A stretch of 64,000 nt of DNA from Isoetes taiwanensis (lineage: Eukaryota > Streptophyta > Lycopodiopsida > Isoetales > Isoetaceae). Below the pieces are notes generated by a model that did not search any database, had not been told where the DNA came from, and was given only the letters and a program-made list of their open reading frames with translations. This document shows positions 21,591 through 33,271 of the stretch, piece by piece. The stretch's first letter is position 1; the number at the start of each line of letters is the position of its first letter. The DNA lies in NCBI GenBank assembly GCA_021234155.1, contig JAJEKV010000041.1, forward strand, positions 3,772,829 through 3,836,828. Reading direction: 5' to 3'. The position numbers were made by a program, and so were the translations under genes.

Positions 21591-22848
21591 ATTTTGTGAG
21601 GAGCATACCCTTGACAACTATCTCTTTTGGATTTCCAAGTATTGGTTCAAAGAACGATTGAAGCTCTGGATACTCCAACAATTTTGCTGCCATTACACTT
21701 CTCTGATTAAGGTGCAATGTTTGAGACTCAATTTGGATGCATTGCGCAACTTTAGCAACCCTCTTCATTATCTTCTTTGTTGCATAACCAAATTTGCAAG
21801 TGGAATTAGATGCACCTTTTCGAATCTTGGTACCTGCATTCTTATCTGCCCCTGATACTCCTACCATTTTTGCAATTTTACTACGAAAGAACAAAAAATA
21901 GAAAAATATAATTGAGATTACAAAAAAAGCATAATATAAAATTCAATAGTTACCTTCAAAACTACATGCAAGAGAGTTGCACATATTTTATTGTAAGTAA
22001 AAGTTGCACCGAATTTCGTGAGAGATTTTGTTGCATGGAATTCCGGGGGGGGGGAGTGGATTTCGCGATTTGGCATTTTTCGTAATCAGTCAATCATAAT
22101 TAAAATCTTCCTCGTTCATTCGAATTTAACACAATTCAAACGCTTAACTAACTATTTGGTGATGTGGCAGTTCAAAATTACAATTCGTTCACTCAAAATT
22201 CGTGCATTTTTTTCATAAATTAAGAAGGAATTTGACACATCCTTTCATGTTTCTCTTCGTATTTACCATTTATTTCACTTGTCTAGTTGTATTTTACAGA
22301 GTATAAGGGTATATCAAGTTTTTTGCGTATAATAAGGGGGTTTTGCTTGACCCTAGGAAAATGTCATATCCAAAATACATATAGTGAATCCTCTGGGCGT
22401 ATACATCTGTATTATTTTGCGTTAGTACATATGTAAATCCAAAATAGATTCTTTGGCCACTTATACAATGCCAAAGATTTCCTTTTAAGTAATTGCTACA
22501 GTTATACAGTTATAGGCACAGACAAAAGCTCTTAAATGTGGAATTACAGATCATAAAGGCATACCTGGAGTGTTTGAATGACCCAACAATTTTCAATATT
22601 ACATTTACGGCACAAAGGACTCTTCCTCGGAGCTATGGAAAACAAAGTAATGGATCGTACTAGAAAAGAAATTTAGCCAGAGACTTTCGGAAGCCAAGCT
22701 TATCAGATCTGGCTCCGTTCATCGTCATCTGAACTATAGCTACTCAACCAGCCATCAAAGTCACTTTCCCTTCCATAAAGAATGGCAACACGATGCCAAG
22801 TGCTTGCCTTCAAGGCATCCTGATTTTGCAAAATGACTTTTGCCCTAG

Positions 22849-24180
22849 CCATCAACACTTAGTGATTAAAATGTTACTTTGCTACAATGGCACAGATAGC
22901 TGGGGCATGTGATGCTAGTTGGAGACTTCAACACACGCATTAGAATAAAGAAGTTGACAAAGTTTAACCCCCTGGCTGAGGACATATTACAGCTTCATTC
23001 CGGCAGAGGCTTCATGGGCACATACATTGGATGACAGAGCACATCCAGTCATGCGCTATAATAGGCAGTTGCTTTAGATGTGCATTATCTTTGACTTAGT
23101 TATATGCAATGGTCTCACATAGTGGCCATCCTGCTCCAGCTTCACTTGTCGACAAGAAAACTAAGAGAGGTGGCAACAATATAGTCGACTACCTACTGGT
23201 GGCTAAGCAGGATCTGCACCTTATTACACACCTACAGATCGACACAAATAGTAGAGATGAAGAGGTGGATTCAGATCATCAACCCCTCTTCCTTTAGCTA
23301 ATATGGCAGCCTGTTCATATCCCTTGCCCAGATACCCTTTGTTTGCAAAGATGCACTTGGACTATGATCACGCAAATTTCTACGTCGAGATGCTAACAGA
23401 TGAGCTAGAGGAAATCTTGGAGCTTCCCACGTTACAGCAATAGGCTGCCCAATTAATCACTGTACTTCTCACTGCAGTCGAGAGATGCTTTGGAAGACCC
23501 TGCCCATCGAGTCCCTCACATGTGACAAGCTTTCCGCAGAACCGGTGGTTTGATGCTGAATGTAAGGAACGTAACTGCTTGCTTCAACTAGTCACTGACC
23601 TTGCTTTGCGAGTACAAGAGATCAAACAATATCGCACTTTCGTCAAATGCAAGAAGGCCCAGTACATTGCGAGGCATCAGCAAGAACCTCCTTGATCGTC
23701 ACAGCAAAACATTCTGGAGAAGAATACCACAGAAGCCTCTGCAGCCTACAGGAAACATCTCTCCCAAACAATAGGTACAGTACCTGTTGCAGCTCTACAA
23801 TCTGCTTAGAATTCAACTTGAGTTACCCCCACAGATGGTCTGCCACTAGTAATCGCGCCCGGGTTGCTCAAGGCTTGCAGCATCTCTCCAATGGCAAGGC
23901 TGCAGATCTGGATGGAATGCAGGCAGAGTTGTTTAAGTAGGCAGGGCCACATATCGTCCTCCCTCCCCCTCTTGCCCTCCTCCCAACTGGGCTATTCAAT
24001 AGGGCACTTCAGGAAGGCTTTCCCCCACAGTGGGCCACCAGTAGAGTAATTCTCTTCTATAAGGCAGGAGATCCTCACTGTCCAGCCAACTATCGCTCGA
24101 TCACGGTCATCTTTGTTGTTAACATGGCCGCTCAACTTCCCATTCTCCGGCCTCTCCAACAAGGTCTGGCAAGGTCCACA
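22849..24180 (+). mobile_element. LINE 5' part: endonuclease and start of reverse transcriptase, copy 1
   Basis: Apurinic-type endonuclease motifs: MLVGDFNTRI near 22915, NNIVDYLLVAKQDL near 23180, and the catalytic SDHQP near 23275. After a linker with RWFDAECKERN comes the reverse transcriptase start, FPPQWA followed by ILFYKAGDP-like and CPANYRSITV, near 24010-24105. The sequence then decays. Stops and frameshifts are frequent. The piece has no 3' end of its own and lies downstream of the LINE 3' part, so it is a separate insertion. Confidence 0.7.
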
Positions 24181-24810
24181 AGTAAAAAGCATTATATACA
24201 TTAGCCAAAATGCCAAAAATACTACTTAGGATAGCTAACCAAAAAAATTAACATGTTATTTGTTCGTAATATGCCAGCATATTCCCACCCCCACCGTTAA
24301 ACAAGGGGTAAGAAAGAGCGAAGGGACAAGTGCTTGCATTAAAACAATGTTATTTTGCCGAGCAAAAATCCCTTGTAATGCATGTTACAGTCTGCAAAGT
24401 CAAGCACTGGTGGGATTCAAAGGTCACTTCAAGCATCCACTAATCTTAAGTTATATATCATTTTGTAATTTGAGTATATCCATCCATGATGCTTGAACAT
24501 TCAGTTTTTTTTTACTCACATGAATACAACCATTCATTCATGACATGACATGACATCCACTAAGGCTTCCATTTATAAATTAGGGTATTATGTACTATTT
24601 GGTTAACGTGTGTTGTTTGTAACTTACGGATGAATGCCAAGAAAAGCATATGCTATAAGATTTAAGAAATTATGAACATGCTCTTCTAGGGAATAACATG
24701 CTTCTGTAATGCTTAAGACAATCTTACATTGGGAAAATAACAAAATCAAAATATTAAAATTCTATAAAAGTATGGCCACAAGTAGGTTAAAAGACTTTAA
24801 CCTCATAAGT
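24181..24810. other. Non-coding right end of the block, copy 1
   Basis: No gene seen. It contains short microsatellite-like runs (ATGACATGACATG near 24540) that in copy 2 (near 37500-37555) carry an additional ~22-bp duplication. If the block is a transposon, a terminal end could lie here, but I found no clear inverted match near 10.8-11.3 kb. Confidence 0.5.
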
Positions 24811-24851
24811 TACTTTGCTAAAGCTTTTGCTTTCTACAAGCTAGGAAGAAG

Positions 24852-27482
24852 ATGGGCTGGATGGACTTGAGAAACCTTGCTAAGGAGTTTTCGAAGAAGG
24901 ATTCGGAGGCTAATGATAATTTAGTGACCACAAGATCTTCCAATGTTCGAGGTATGATAAATGCAGCTTTGCCATATAGAAAGGACCAAGTGCAAAGAAT
25001 GAGATATGCAGGCCATTGTATATCAAGGAAGAAACAGTCAAGAAAGAAGATATGAGATGGGATGTAACAAAAGAAATATTACAAGAACAAGTGCAATCTT
25101 TGGAGAGAAAATTGAAGGTCCGTTCTTCTGAAATTTCTAAGATAAGGGTTGAGCAAGCTTTAGGAAAGAGCTATTCAAATGATTAAAAATTTGGGAGGAC
25201 AAATTTGAATCTTATATTACTTATAAGAAATCTACAATGGAGACTATAAGTAATATGGAAGTTAAATCAACTCTAGCCGAAGGAGAGGTTGAAAAGATTT
25301 CAGTAGAAATCCATGAGTTGCAGGCTGCAATGGCAAACAATGATGAGAAGATGAAAAGAGTGGATGAATTGTTACAATTTGCGGAATCTCATTCATCTTT
25401 ATATCGTGTTCCAAGCCCTTCTATTATACACATTTAGAAGTATAATATGACTGCCACAGTAGCATCAATAAACAATTGTTTATTTTGTGGACATCCTTTT
25501 GTTATTGGATTGGACATGGTGCACCTAGCTCCATGTCTTCATAGATACTGTCTTCTTTGTCTCTTCTATATTTTGCAAAATAAATTAGCCTACATACATG
25601 GTTGCAGATGGCCTTCCGAATTAGATTGTACATTACTTTGTTTAGATTGCATGACATATCTTGCACACAGTATGAACATGCATGTGTTAGCTATATTAAT
25701 GGTTTGGTAATGCATGTTCATTTTGTAATGTTCCATCTTTTTAGTTACATTCATGTCATGAGGTTGCAGTGTTCAGCTTCATTCGCAGATGTTGCATTCA
25801 CTATGTTTATATATATAATCTATTTTTGCATTAGTTTCTCGTGCTGCTAGTGCATGTTGTAATGCTTCTCTCTTTATGTGCTTTTTTTTTTATGATATTG
25901 CATATTATTATGCATCTCATACCATTTTCATTCTAGTACATCAAGCATGCATATGATGTAAATGCAGTTTATGAACAAAGTTACTTCAAATGTATATGAT
26001 GCAAGTCATGCAGCATGTTGTACATAATGCAAGTTTACAAAAGACCAGCAACAACTTCACACGAAGACATCAAACCTACATGCATAACATGTAATGATTG
26101 TATTCATTCACGGTTTGTCAAGTATATAGAATCTAAACATGTTTCTTTATTGCAAAGAAAATAGCTGATATGACAACAAGTAATGACGATCTAGATAGTC
26201 TCGATGTCCAAAAAGCTGAGACTGATACATCTTCTTCAGTACGGGAGGAGATTATTACTATTGATACCTCAACTGCCAGTGAGAGAGCTACACCTATTCA
26301 AAATGAGTTAGCTTCTATTCAAATGTAGAAAGACAGTTTGCTCAAGCTAGAAGAGATAATGAAAAGTAAGTAACTTATTTCATACTATTTTGGTAGAATT
26401 TCTGCGGAATTTGACCTATTTTCATAGTGAAAGCCAAAAAACTATCAGATGGAGGGGAATCCAACAAAGAAGCTTCCGTAATAGATGCTCATCTTGATAA
26501 CATAATTGCCAATGTTGTTAATCCTGGCCAGGAAGAAATCCCCAGCACTACGCAAGATGAGATAAATTCCACACTAGCACTTGATCGACCCAAGTAAGTG
26601 GAGATGAATATTATCTGGAATTATATTTGTGCATCTCAACTTTTTTGTTCTCTCTTGCAGGGATACATATCAGAAGCTTTTAAGCCTTGTCCCATTTGTT
26701 GCTTTTCGAGACAATCATCCAAAGCCATCAATTGTAGTTAACTACAATGATGTAGAGGAACTAGCCACTATGGCCTCCATGTTGAGTTCTCGGCATCTGA
26801 AAATGTTTGGCAAGTGTGTGATTTAACTGGTTCTAAATGTTTTTCTTGAAATTCTTGCTCAATTTTTTATTTATCATACAGGTATGTAAATCAGAAGATA
26901 CCCAAAAATTTGAAGGAAAAAAGTCTTCTATCCTCCAACATTATACATGAAATTCAAAATGCATGATCCAAAAGATACAAGGTCTTCTTTGCAAGCAATT
27001 TTGACTAAAACAGTCAAGGGATTGAATTTGGAAAAATGTCAATTTATTTTGCTCCTAGTTATAGATGCAAATCACTAATCATTACTAATAATTGGTGGAG
27101 TTTATGCTGATGTCTCATCAAAGGTACCAGTTTTTACGAATCCGGGGATAATTTTATTGAATTCTCTTGAGGACATCAAACCTGATGTTGTTGTCATTAA
27201 AAGGTAAGCAACATGTTTTTAAATAATTTCTTTCCAAGAAGACTAAAATCATCTCTGCTAACTAGGATATACTCTCAGCTACTGACATGGATCACAACAG
27301 AATCCAACAGTTTAGCAGGTTTGAAGAGGAACAAAGATAAATTTAAAATTCAGTGGGCCAACGTTCCAAAACATAAAGATGACTGGAGTTGTTACCTATA
27401 TGTTATGGCATGCATGGAACTCTTTGTTTCTTACTTTGTGGAAAGAAAAAAGAAAACCTTTGTGAGTGTTCACATTATTTAA
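24852..27482 (+). pseudogene. Coiled-coil / RING / C48-like gene region, copy 2
   Basis: Same pieces as copy 1: basic start 24852-25055, coiled coils to 25437, RING ORF 25447-25710, acidic ORF 26170-26328, exon from about 26661, C48-like exon up to 27482. This copy lacks the 7-bp insertion present at 11512 and keeps the RING Cys and the codon that became TAA in copy 1, so it is better preserved at the 5' end. It still ends the acidic exon with TAG before KDSLLKLEEIMKS, and the C48 region has stops. Confidence 0.5.
25447..25710 (+). CDS. RING-type zinc finger exon (C3HC4), copy 2
   Basis: This 87-residue ORF contains CLFC at residues about 12-15, then APCLHRYCLLC at about 29-39 and CLDC at about 66-69. 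The spacing C-x2-C-x15-C-x1-H-x2-C-x2-C, then a C-x2-C pair about 27 residues on, fits the RING C3HC4 pattern. RING fingers act as E3 ubiquitin (or SUMO) ligase modules. The ATG directly follows the stop of the preceding coiled-coil ORF, so it may really be an exon joined by splicing. It is the intact version of the broken copy-1 finger. Confidence 0.5.
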   Translation: MTATVASINNCLFCGHPFVIGLDMVHLAPCLHRYCLLCLFYILQNKLAYIHGCRWPSELDCTLLCLDCMTYLAHSMNMHVLAILMVW

Positions 27483-27961
27483 GTTTCTTTTTGTTTAGAT
27501 TTGTCCATTGGCAGAATGTAACTATGTAGAATAGTACATACAATACTATGACAGATGATGGATTTCAACGACAGATCACATATGATGGATGTATGATGAT
27601 TTATGATTTCGGAATACAAATCACCACAGTTTGTTTGTCAAAAAGCGTTTCCATTGCATTACATAACAAGATCCTTACATAACAACATTCGATTCAGAAC
27701 AAAATAGAGTTAAACTTATACATGTGATTTCAAAATTTTACAGGGTTGAATCTCAAAATAAGAATCCTTACAAGTATGTAGTTTCAGAAAAAAGCCATCT
27801 CAGTTCTGTGCATTCTATTCTTCAGTACATTCTTCACCTGCATTGTCTTCAACTGCTTTATTTTTGTTGCATTTACAGAGGGTTTGTTACATTTGAAACA
27901 CTTCCATTTTCGGATATGGACGTGGTGGCCAGATATAATTGCAATATTAACATGCGCTTTC

Positions 27962-28168
27962 CTACCAACAATCCTTTTCTAACGTGTCTATGAAAGTTTT
28001 AGATGTGTGCACTGACCAACCCCTATTCAAAATACGGTCAAATTCAGCCTTAGAAAGGAAGTAATCCTGTGTAAGAATAGGATGAGAGGGGGTGTCTTTC
28101 TCATCACTCCCATTGCTAACAACCATTGTTGCATCTGCTGTCGCCATAGCCAAATTTTTGAACTGCAA
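27962..28168 (-). CDS. Unrecognised minus-strand ORF, copy 2
   Basis: Counterpart of the ORF at 14444-14653. Here the reading frame runs from MATADATMVV through SKAEFDRILNRGW to DTLEKDCW without the small indel found in copy 1. It keeps the same frame in both copies. No family recognised. Confidence 0.3.
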   Translation of the reverse strand: MQFKNLAMATADATMVVSNGSDEKDTPSHPILTQDYFLSKAEFDRILNRGWSVHTSKTFIDTLEKDCW

Positions 28169-28686
28169 AAGTGATTGAAGAAGAAAAAAGAAAAAGTAAC
28201 CAGTGCGCGAAAATGGGTGGTACTATTACAATAAATGTAAATACTGCTATCTCACCATGTAATTGCCACATCATTTTGTTTTACCAATTCATTTTGCAAC
28301 TAGCCTTTTTTTTGCCAAATCACCTTGTACTTCTTGCCACATAACCTTGTTCTTGCCACCTCAGCATGTATTTGCTACATCATCTTGCTCTTGCCACTTT
28401 ATCTTGCCACTTAATCATATAATTGCCCCATCACCTTGTTTTACCAATTCATCTTGCAACTAACCTCAAAAGTTTGCTAGTGAAATTTGTTAAGGGTCTA
28501 ATAACTTTGTTAAAGATTAAAAAGTTGCTCCATACGCCTACAATTTTTTCATACACTTATAGGTGTGTACATGCTGGAATTCATTATAGACTGCGAACCT
28601 TTTTTTGGGAATTAATTATAGTTTAGAAAGCCTAAGAATTTTTTAGGATAAAATACTATCTGTTTATTCTCATTTACTAACAAAAG

Positions 28687-29952
28687 ATGGCAAAGAGATT
28701 GGCACAAGAAGACGAGCAATCTTCTCTAAAGCGGAGAAGATTGCTTGACATTCCTTTTCTCCAGGCACTGGAGATAGCCCCTGTTAGTCCAACTGCAAGC
28801 GACGAATTAGAGTATTCATCCTGCATGGATTACTCTGATTCCTCCTCTTCTGCCTCCTTTGAATCCGATTTGTCAGATTACACCTCTTGTGAGGAAGAGG
28901 ATGATGATGAAGATTCTGAGTCTTCTGAAGCCTGTTATTTTGCTACATATTCTAAACGAGGTGCACCCTAGACTACCACAGTCGTCGGATTCGTCGATCC
29001 TACGACCCAGATCGTATGTTGGGGCCTCTGGGCACCTCTTGTTTCACTTATAATCATTTATAATTGGCAGTGCCTATGATTTTGAAATATGAAATACGAT
29101 TTCGCCTAAGGTTTTGAGGTAATATCGAACCTCTATACGACTTTGCTTAAGATTATAGAATATGAAATACGAGGGTTCGAACCTCTACCAAGATAACTCA
29201 ATGTCTTAATAAGACTACTTTAACCAATATACCCAGAGAGCTAATGTGATTATTTTTTATCTTGAATCTATGTTTTTTTTTATAACAACCTATTCAATTG
29301 TTTTAGGGATATATAGTCTATGGTTTCGGGAATTGTTATTTTTACATCCATATCAAATCCCCCTGGAACCCCCTGTTATTTTGCTACATATTCTAAACGA
29401 GGTGCACCCTAGACTACCACAGTCGTCGGATTTGTCGATCCTACGACCCAGATCGTATGTTGGGGCCTCTGGGCACCTCTCGTTTCGCTTATAGTCATTT
29501 ATGATTGGCGGTGCCTATGATTTTGGAATATGAAATACGATTTTGCCTAAGGTTTTGAGGTAATATCGAACCTTTATACGACTTTGCCTAAGATTATAGA
29601 ATATGAAATACGGGGGGTTCGAACCTCTACCAAAATAACTCAATGTCTTAATAAGACTACTTTAACCAATATACCCAATGAGCTAATGTGATTATTTTTT
29701 ATCTTGAATCTATGTTTTTTTTTAATAACAACCTATTCAATTGTTTTAGTCTATGGTTTCGGGAATTGTTATTTTTACATCCATATCAAATCCCCCTGAA
29801 ACCCCCTGTTATTTTGCTACATATTTGAAGTCCCTTCTTCCGAGGAATACGAGGAACACGGAAGTAATAAAGATCAGGAGGATGGAGATACATGTTCTGA
29901 CAACTCCAAGGATGAAGCCGAGTTTGAAGAATTAAAGAAGCTCCTCTGTTAA
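28687..29952 (+). pseudogene. Acidic nuclear-type protein, split by a repeat array, copy 2
   Basis: Identical N-terminal 81 residues to copy 1, up to SESSE. The array occupies 28931-29825, and the acidic tail resumes at 29827 and stops at 29950-29952. The interruption is at the same base as in copy 1, so the insertion predates the block duplication. If transcription stops inside the array, a 94-residue protein ending SKRGAP would result. Confidence 0.55.
28931..29825 (-). mobile_element. Dimeric tRNA-headed (SINE-like) array, copy 2
   Basis: Same array as in copy 1, flanked by TGAAG at 28926-28930 and 29826-29830. It is 895 bp here against 974 bp in copy 1. The minus-strand B box GGTTCGAACCC is present in the first unit, and with one extra G nearby in the second. 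Confidence 0.6.
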
Positions 29953-32000
29953 GAAAGAACACAAACTTTTGTTCCACACCTTCCTTTTTTGTGCATCATA
30001 TAGTAGTTTAATTTTTGCTAAAGTAGTTATTGAATAACAAGCTGGAAGTTTAAATGAAAACAAAACATCTCCAGCTTTGACACTGCCAGCTAATGGAACA
30101 TTTTCAGATGCAAGCAATGCATCTTCAGTCTATTTTTCTTCATTAGATGCACTATCATTTGTTGGAACCAAAACTTTGATATCCCAAGTACCAACATGGA
30201 GTAGATTTTTACAACTTTTCCATTGCATTATCCCCGCAAAGCGGGACAAAAAAGAAAAGTGATCTAGTCATTATCATAGCGATTTGACTTGTTAAGAGCC
30301 ATTACATGTAATATAAGGCTAATGTTCCTGGCAATGTCTTGCAGCCATATGACACATTTCTATCCATTTCCTCTGCTTTGACCTCCCAAAACACACTATG
30401 TGGACCACTTTTGATTGTGGGAATTTCTACATATTCTAAACGAGGTGCACCCTAGACTACCACAGTCGTCGGATTTGTCAATCCTACGACTCAGATCATA
30501 TGTTGGGCACCTCTCATTTCGCTTATAGTCATTTATGATTGGCGGTGCCTATGATTTTGAAATATGAAATATAATTTCGCCTAAGGTTTTGAGATAATAT
30601 CGAACCTCTATACGACTTTGCCTAAGATTATAGAATATGAAATACGGGGTTCGAACTTCTACCAAAATAACTCAATGTCTTAATAAGACTACTTTAACCA
30701 ATATATCCAGTGAACTAATGTGATTATTTTTTATCTTGAATCTATACTTTTTTTTAATAACAACCTATTCAATTGTTTTAGGGATATATAATCTATCGTT
30801 TCGGGAATTGTTATTTTTACATCCATATCAAATCCCCCTGAAACCCCCTGTTATTTTGCTACATATTTGAAGTCCCTTCTTCCGAGGAATACGAGGAACA
30901 CGGAAGTAATAAAGATCAGGAGGATGGAGATACATGTTCTGACAACTCCAAGGATGAAGCCGAGTTTGAAGAATTAAAGAAGCTCCTCTGTTAAGAAAGA
31001 ACACAAACTTTTGTTCCACACCTTCCTTTTTTGTGCATCATGTAGTAGTTTTTAATTTTTGCTAAAGTAGTTATTGAATAACAAGCTGGAAGTTTAAATG
31101 AAAACAAAACATCTCCAGCTTTGATACTGTCAACTAATGGAACATCTTCAGATGCAAGCAATGCATCTTCAGTCTATTTTTCTTCATTAGATGCATTATC
31201 ATTTGTTGGAACCAAAACTTTGATATCCCAAGTACCAATATGGAGTAGATTTTTACAACTTTTCCATTGCATTATCCTGCAAGCAGGACAACAACAAGAA
31301 AGTGATCTAGTCCATTAGGGATTTTTTGAGATCATAAAAGGGCCTTCTAAGAACTGCTGACTAAGCTATATGAACTACCAATCGGGACAAAAGCAAAACA
31401 GTTATAAGTAACTCACTGGATCACATTTTCTAGCATAAGTGTTGATAGAAAAGTCCAAATGAGCTTTCGTTTGGTGCAATAGATAGATCTCATTGAGATC
31501 TTTCCAACCTTGGGTGGTTTGCATATCTTTTATCCCCGCAGGATAGTAAAAAATGGTAAAAACCATATTTTTTGGAGTTTTGACAACCATAAGTGGTTAA
31601 AATATGTGCAAAGCACCTAAGGTTGGAAAGATCTCAATGAGATCTATCTATTGCACTAAACAATAGCTCATTTGGACTTTTCTATCAATAGTTATGCTAG
31701 AAAATGTGATCCAGTGAGTTAGTTATAACAGCTTTTCCGACCGACCACGATTTTCTCGATTTTGGTAGGTCATTTATCTTCATTTGGCTTAGTTGGCATG
31801 TTTTGAAGGCCCTTTTTTAATCTCAAAAAAACCCTAATGCATTATCATAGCAGGATTTGACTTGTTAAGAGCCATTACAGAATGTAAGGCTAATGATCAT
31901 TGTCAGAAGTCTTGCAGCCATATGACACATTTCTATCCATTTCCTCTGCTTTGACCTCCCAAAACACACTATGTGGACCACTTTTGATTGTGGGAATTTC
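29385..32000. repeat. Two composite tandem units, copy 2
   Basis: Units begin at 29385 and 30428 and end at 32000. The first is 1,043 bp. The second is 1,573 bp, of which 527 bp is the MITE at 31313-31839, leaving about 1,046 bp. Copy 2 therefore has one unit fewer than copy 1. Confidence 0.85.
31313..31839. mobile_element. 527-bp foldback MITE, present only in copy 2
   Basis: It begins CATTAGGGATTTTTTGAGAT and ends with its near-perfect inverse (AAACCCTAATG), giving terminal inverted repeats of about 35 bp. Internal arms (about 31405-31510 and 31615-31725) are also inverted repeats, with ACTCACTGGATCACATTTTC and AGATCTCATTGAGATC on both sides, so nearly the whole element can fold. No ORF. 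The matching place in copy 1 (18890/18891) is an empty site, AGTCATTATC. Only one base seems duplicated, so the superfamily is uncertain. Confidence 0.85.
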
Positions 32001-33271
32001 TTCTTCAAGGATGGACAAGATGTAGTAGCACCGTTTATTGGCAAACCATCTTCTTTAAGTTGCTCAATATATAGAGCATTCTTTGCCTTGGCAGACTCTG
32101 CATCATGCTCCCCCTTACGATGGCCTGATGCGAAATAATTCCACCACATTCTGATTTTACAAGACGTATCTGCTCAATTTTAAACATAGTAATATGGACT
32201 AGTATAGTTACCTGCTGATTGTGTCAATGTTGGGACTAGACCTCCCTACCAGGTAAAAGTATGTAATTTTCTGAAAAGTCCAGAACTGAAAGCAGAGCAT
32301 CATTTCTCAAGTTGTCTACACAAAGTTTAAATTGTTCAGCCTGCCAATGTGAGGTGAAATTATGTATGGCAAACTTCGCCAAATAATTAAACATGTCTTC
32401 ACCATGATAGTAGGTGTTGCTGATTTCTTTACGAGTTTCAGTCTCTTAGATGTTCCCTTTTTTTTTACTTCTCATTCACAAATTGGTATGCTTCCCATTC
32501 CACCTCTTCTAATTCATTGCCATTTGCAATTTCTCGAGGACACATTGCAATCTGTTTTGTCCCATATCTAGTCTAGGTACCCTTTTAGGCAATCCAAAGA
32601 CATGCCATTCTACACCAATATATTTGTCACAAACAGTGACTCTCGATAGTGAACTTACACAACTGTATGTACTATTTTTTGCTTGGCAGACACCTCCATG
32701 GCTATTAACAAGGCAGATCAAGCAATTGCAAGTACAATTCTCATGCAACTTTGATCCCATTATGTTGAAAGCTTTTCTGAACAGATCCATTTGCTCATAT
32801 TTCATGCACATACATGTATTCCTACCTGCTCACACAAGTTGGCTTTAGGTACACAAATGTTTTAAGACCAATCTTCATATGGGGATTTTTATCCTTGAAT
32901 GCCATGTATAGTTCAGCCTAAAGGAAAAGAAAATATAGATTAGAATTGTCTAAGAACTATATATATGTGAACTCATGTAAAACTATATCATGTGTCATAA
33001 AGGATGATAACCAAATTACATTATATTCTTTCATGTGCATGTGCAAATTCATGTTCATGAACGTACGTGATGTCATGAAGGATGATCACTAACGTACATT
33101 TTGTCTGCCATAATTATTTGCTTTCTTTTGACAGCATACCTAATATTTCTTGGTTGCAAGCCTATAATTCTTGATGCCAATCCCTTTTATTTGAGGTCAC
33201 CATCCTTTTCTACAACCATAGAGAGCATAGCATGTTTAGTTATTAGAGCTTTTCACTTCTTGAAGTCCTTC

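Larger units (their letters stand above)
18552..22852 (-). pseudogene. DDE-type transposase-like gene, multi-exon, copy 1
   Basis: Minus-strand exon candidates in order. 22852-22703: MARAKVILQNQ to WLSSYSSDDDE. 22632-22565: CRKCNIENCWVIQTLQ, between CATAG and a GTATGC donor. 21880-21597: ATKKIMKRVAKVAQCIQ. About 20290-20130: IIGLQPRNIRYAVKRK, HTH-like. 19968-19640: FKDKNPHMKIGLKTFVYLKP, then CMKYEQMDLFRKAF. 19570-19262: HNFTSHWQAEQF, then VLDFSENY. 19199-18552: GHRKGEHDAES, DRNVSYGCKTLPGT, SCFCPACRIMQW, ending FLTEELL. This order resembles cut-and-paste transposases I recall from uncharacterised plant and animal proteins; DFSEN holds a candidate catalytic Asp (codon 19328-19330). Premature TAG (19286-19288) and TGA (19274-19276), frameshifts, a missing block before GHRKGEHD and a LINE insertion make it a pseudogene. 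Confidence 0.55.
11299..24822. repeat. Tandem ~13.5 kb block, copy 1
   Basis: Copy 1 of a direct tandem repeat. Genes, introns, LINE pieces and low-complexity tracts recur in the same order and strand about 13.5 kb downstream. The junction motif TTACTTTGC is present at the left edge (about 11299), between the copies (about 24811) and at the right edge (about 37811). Both copies share the same inactivating lesions in the transposase and C48-like regions. Copy 1 has one more 1,028-bp composite unit than copy 2. Confidence 0.9.

Noticed and set aside
21526-21894. Single minus-strand ORF ending in RMRMRMIFYRPLRP
   Set aside because: The last third reads through the LINE tail repeats. Only the part above 21597 is transposase exon.
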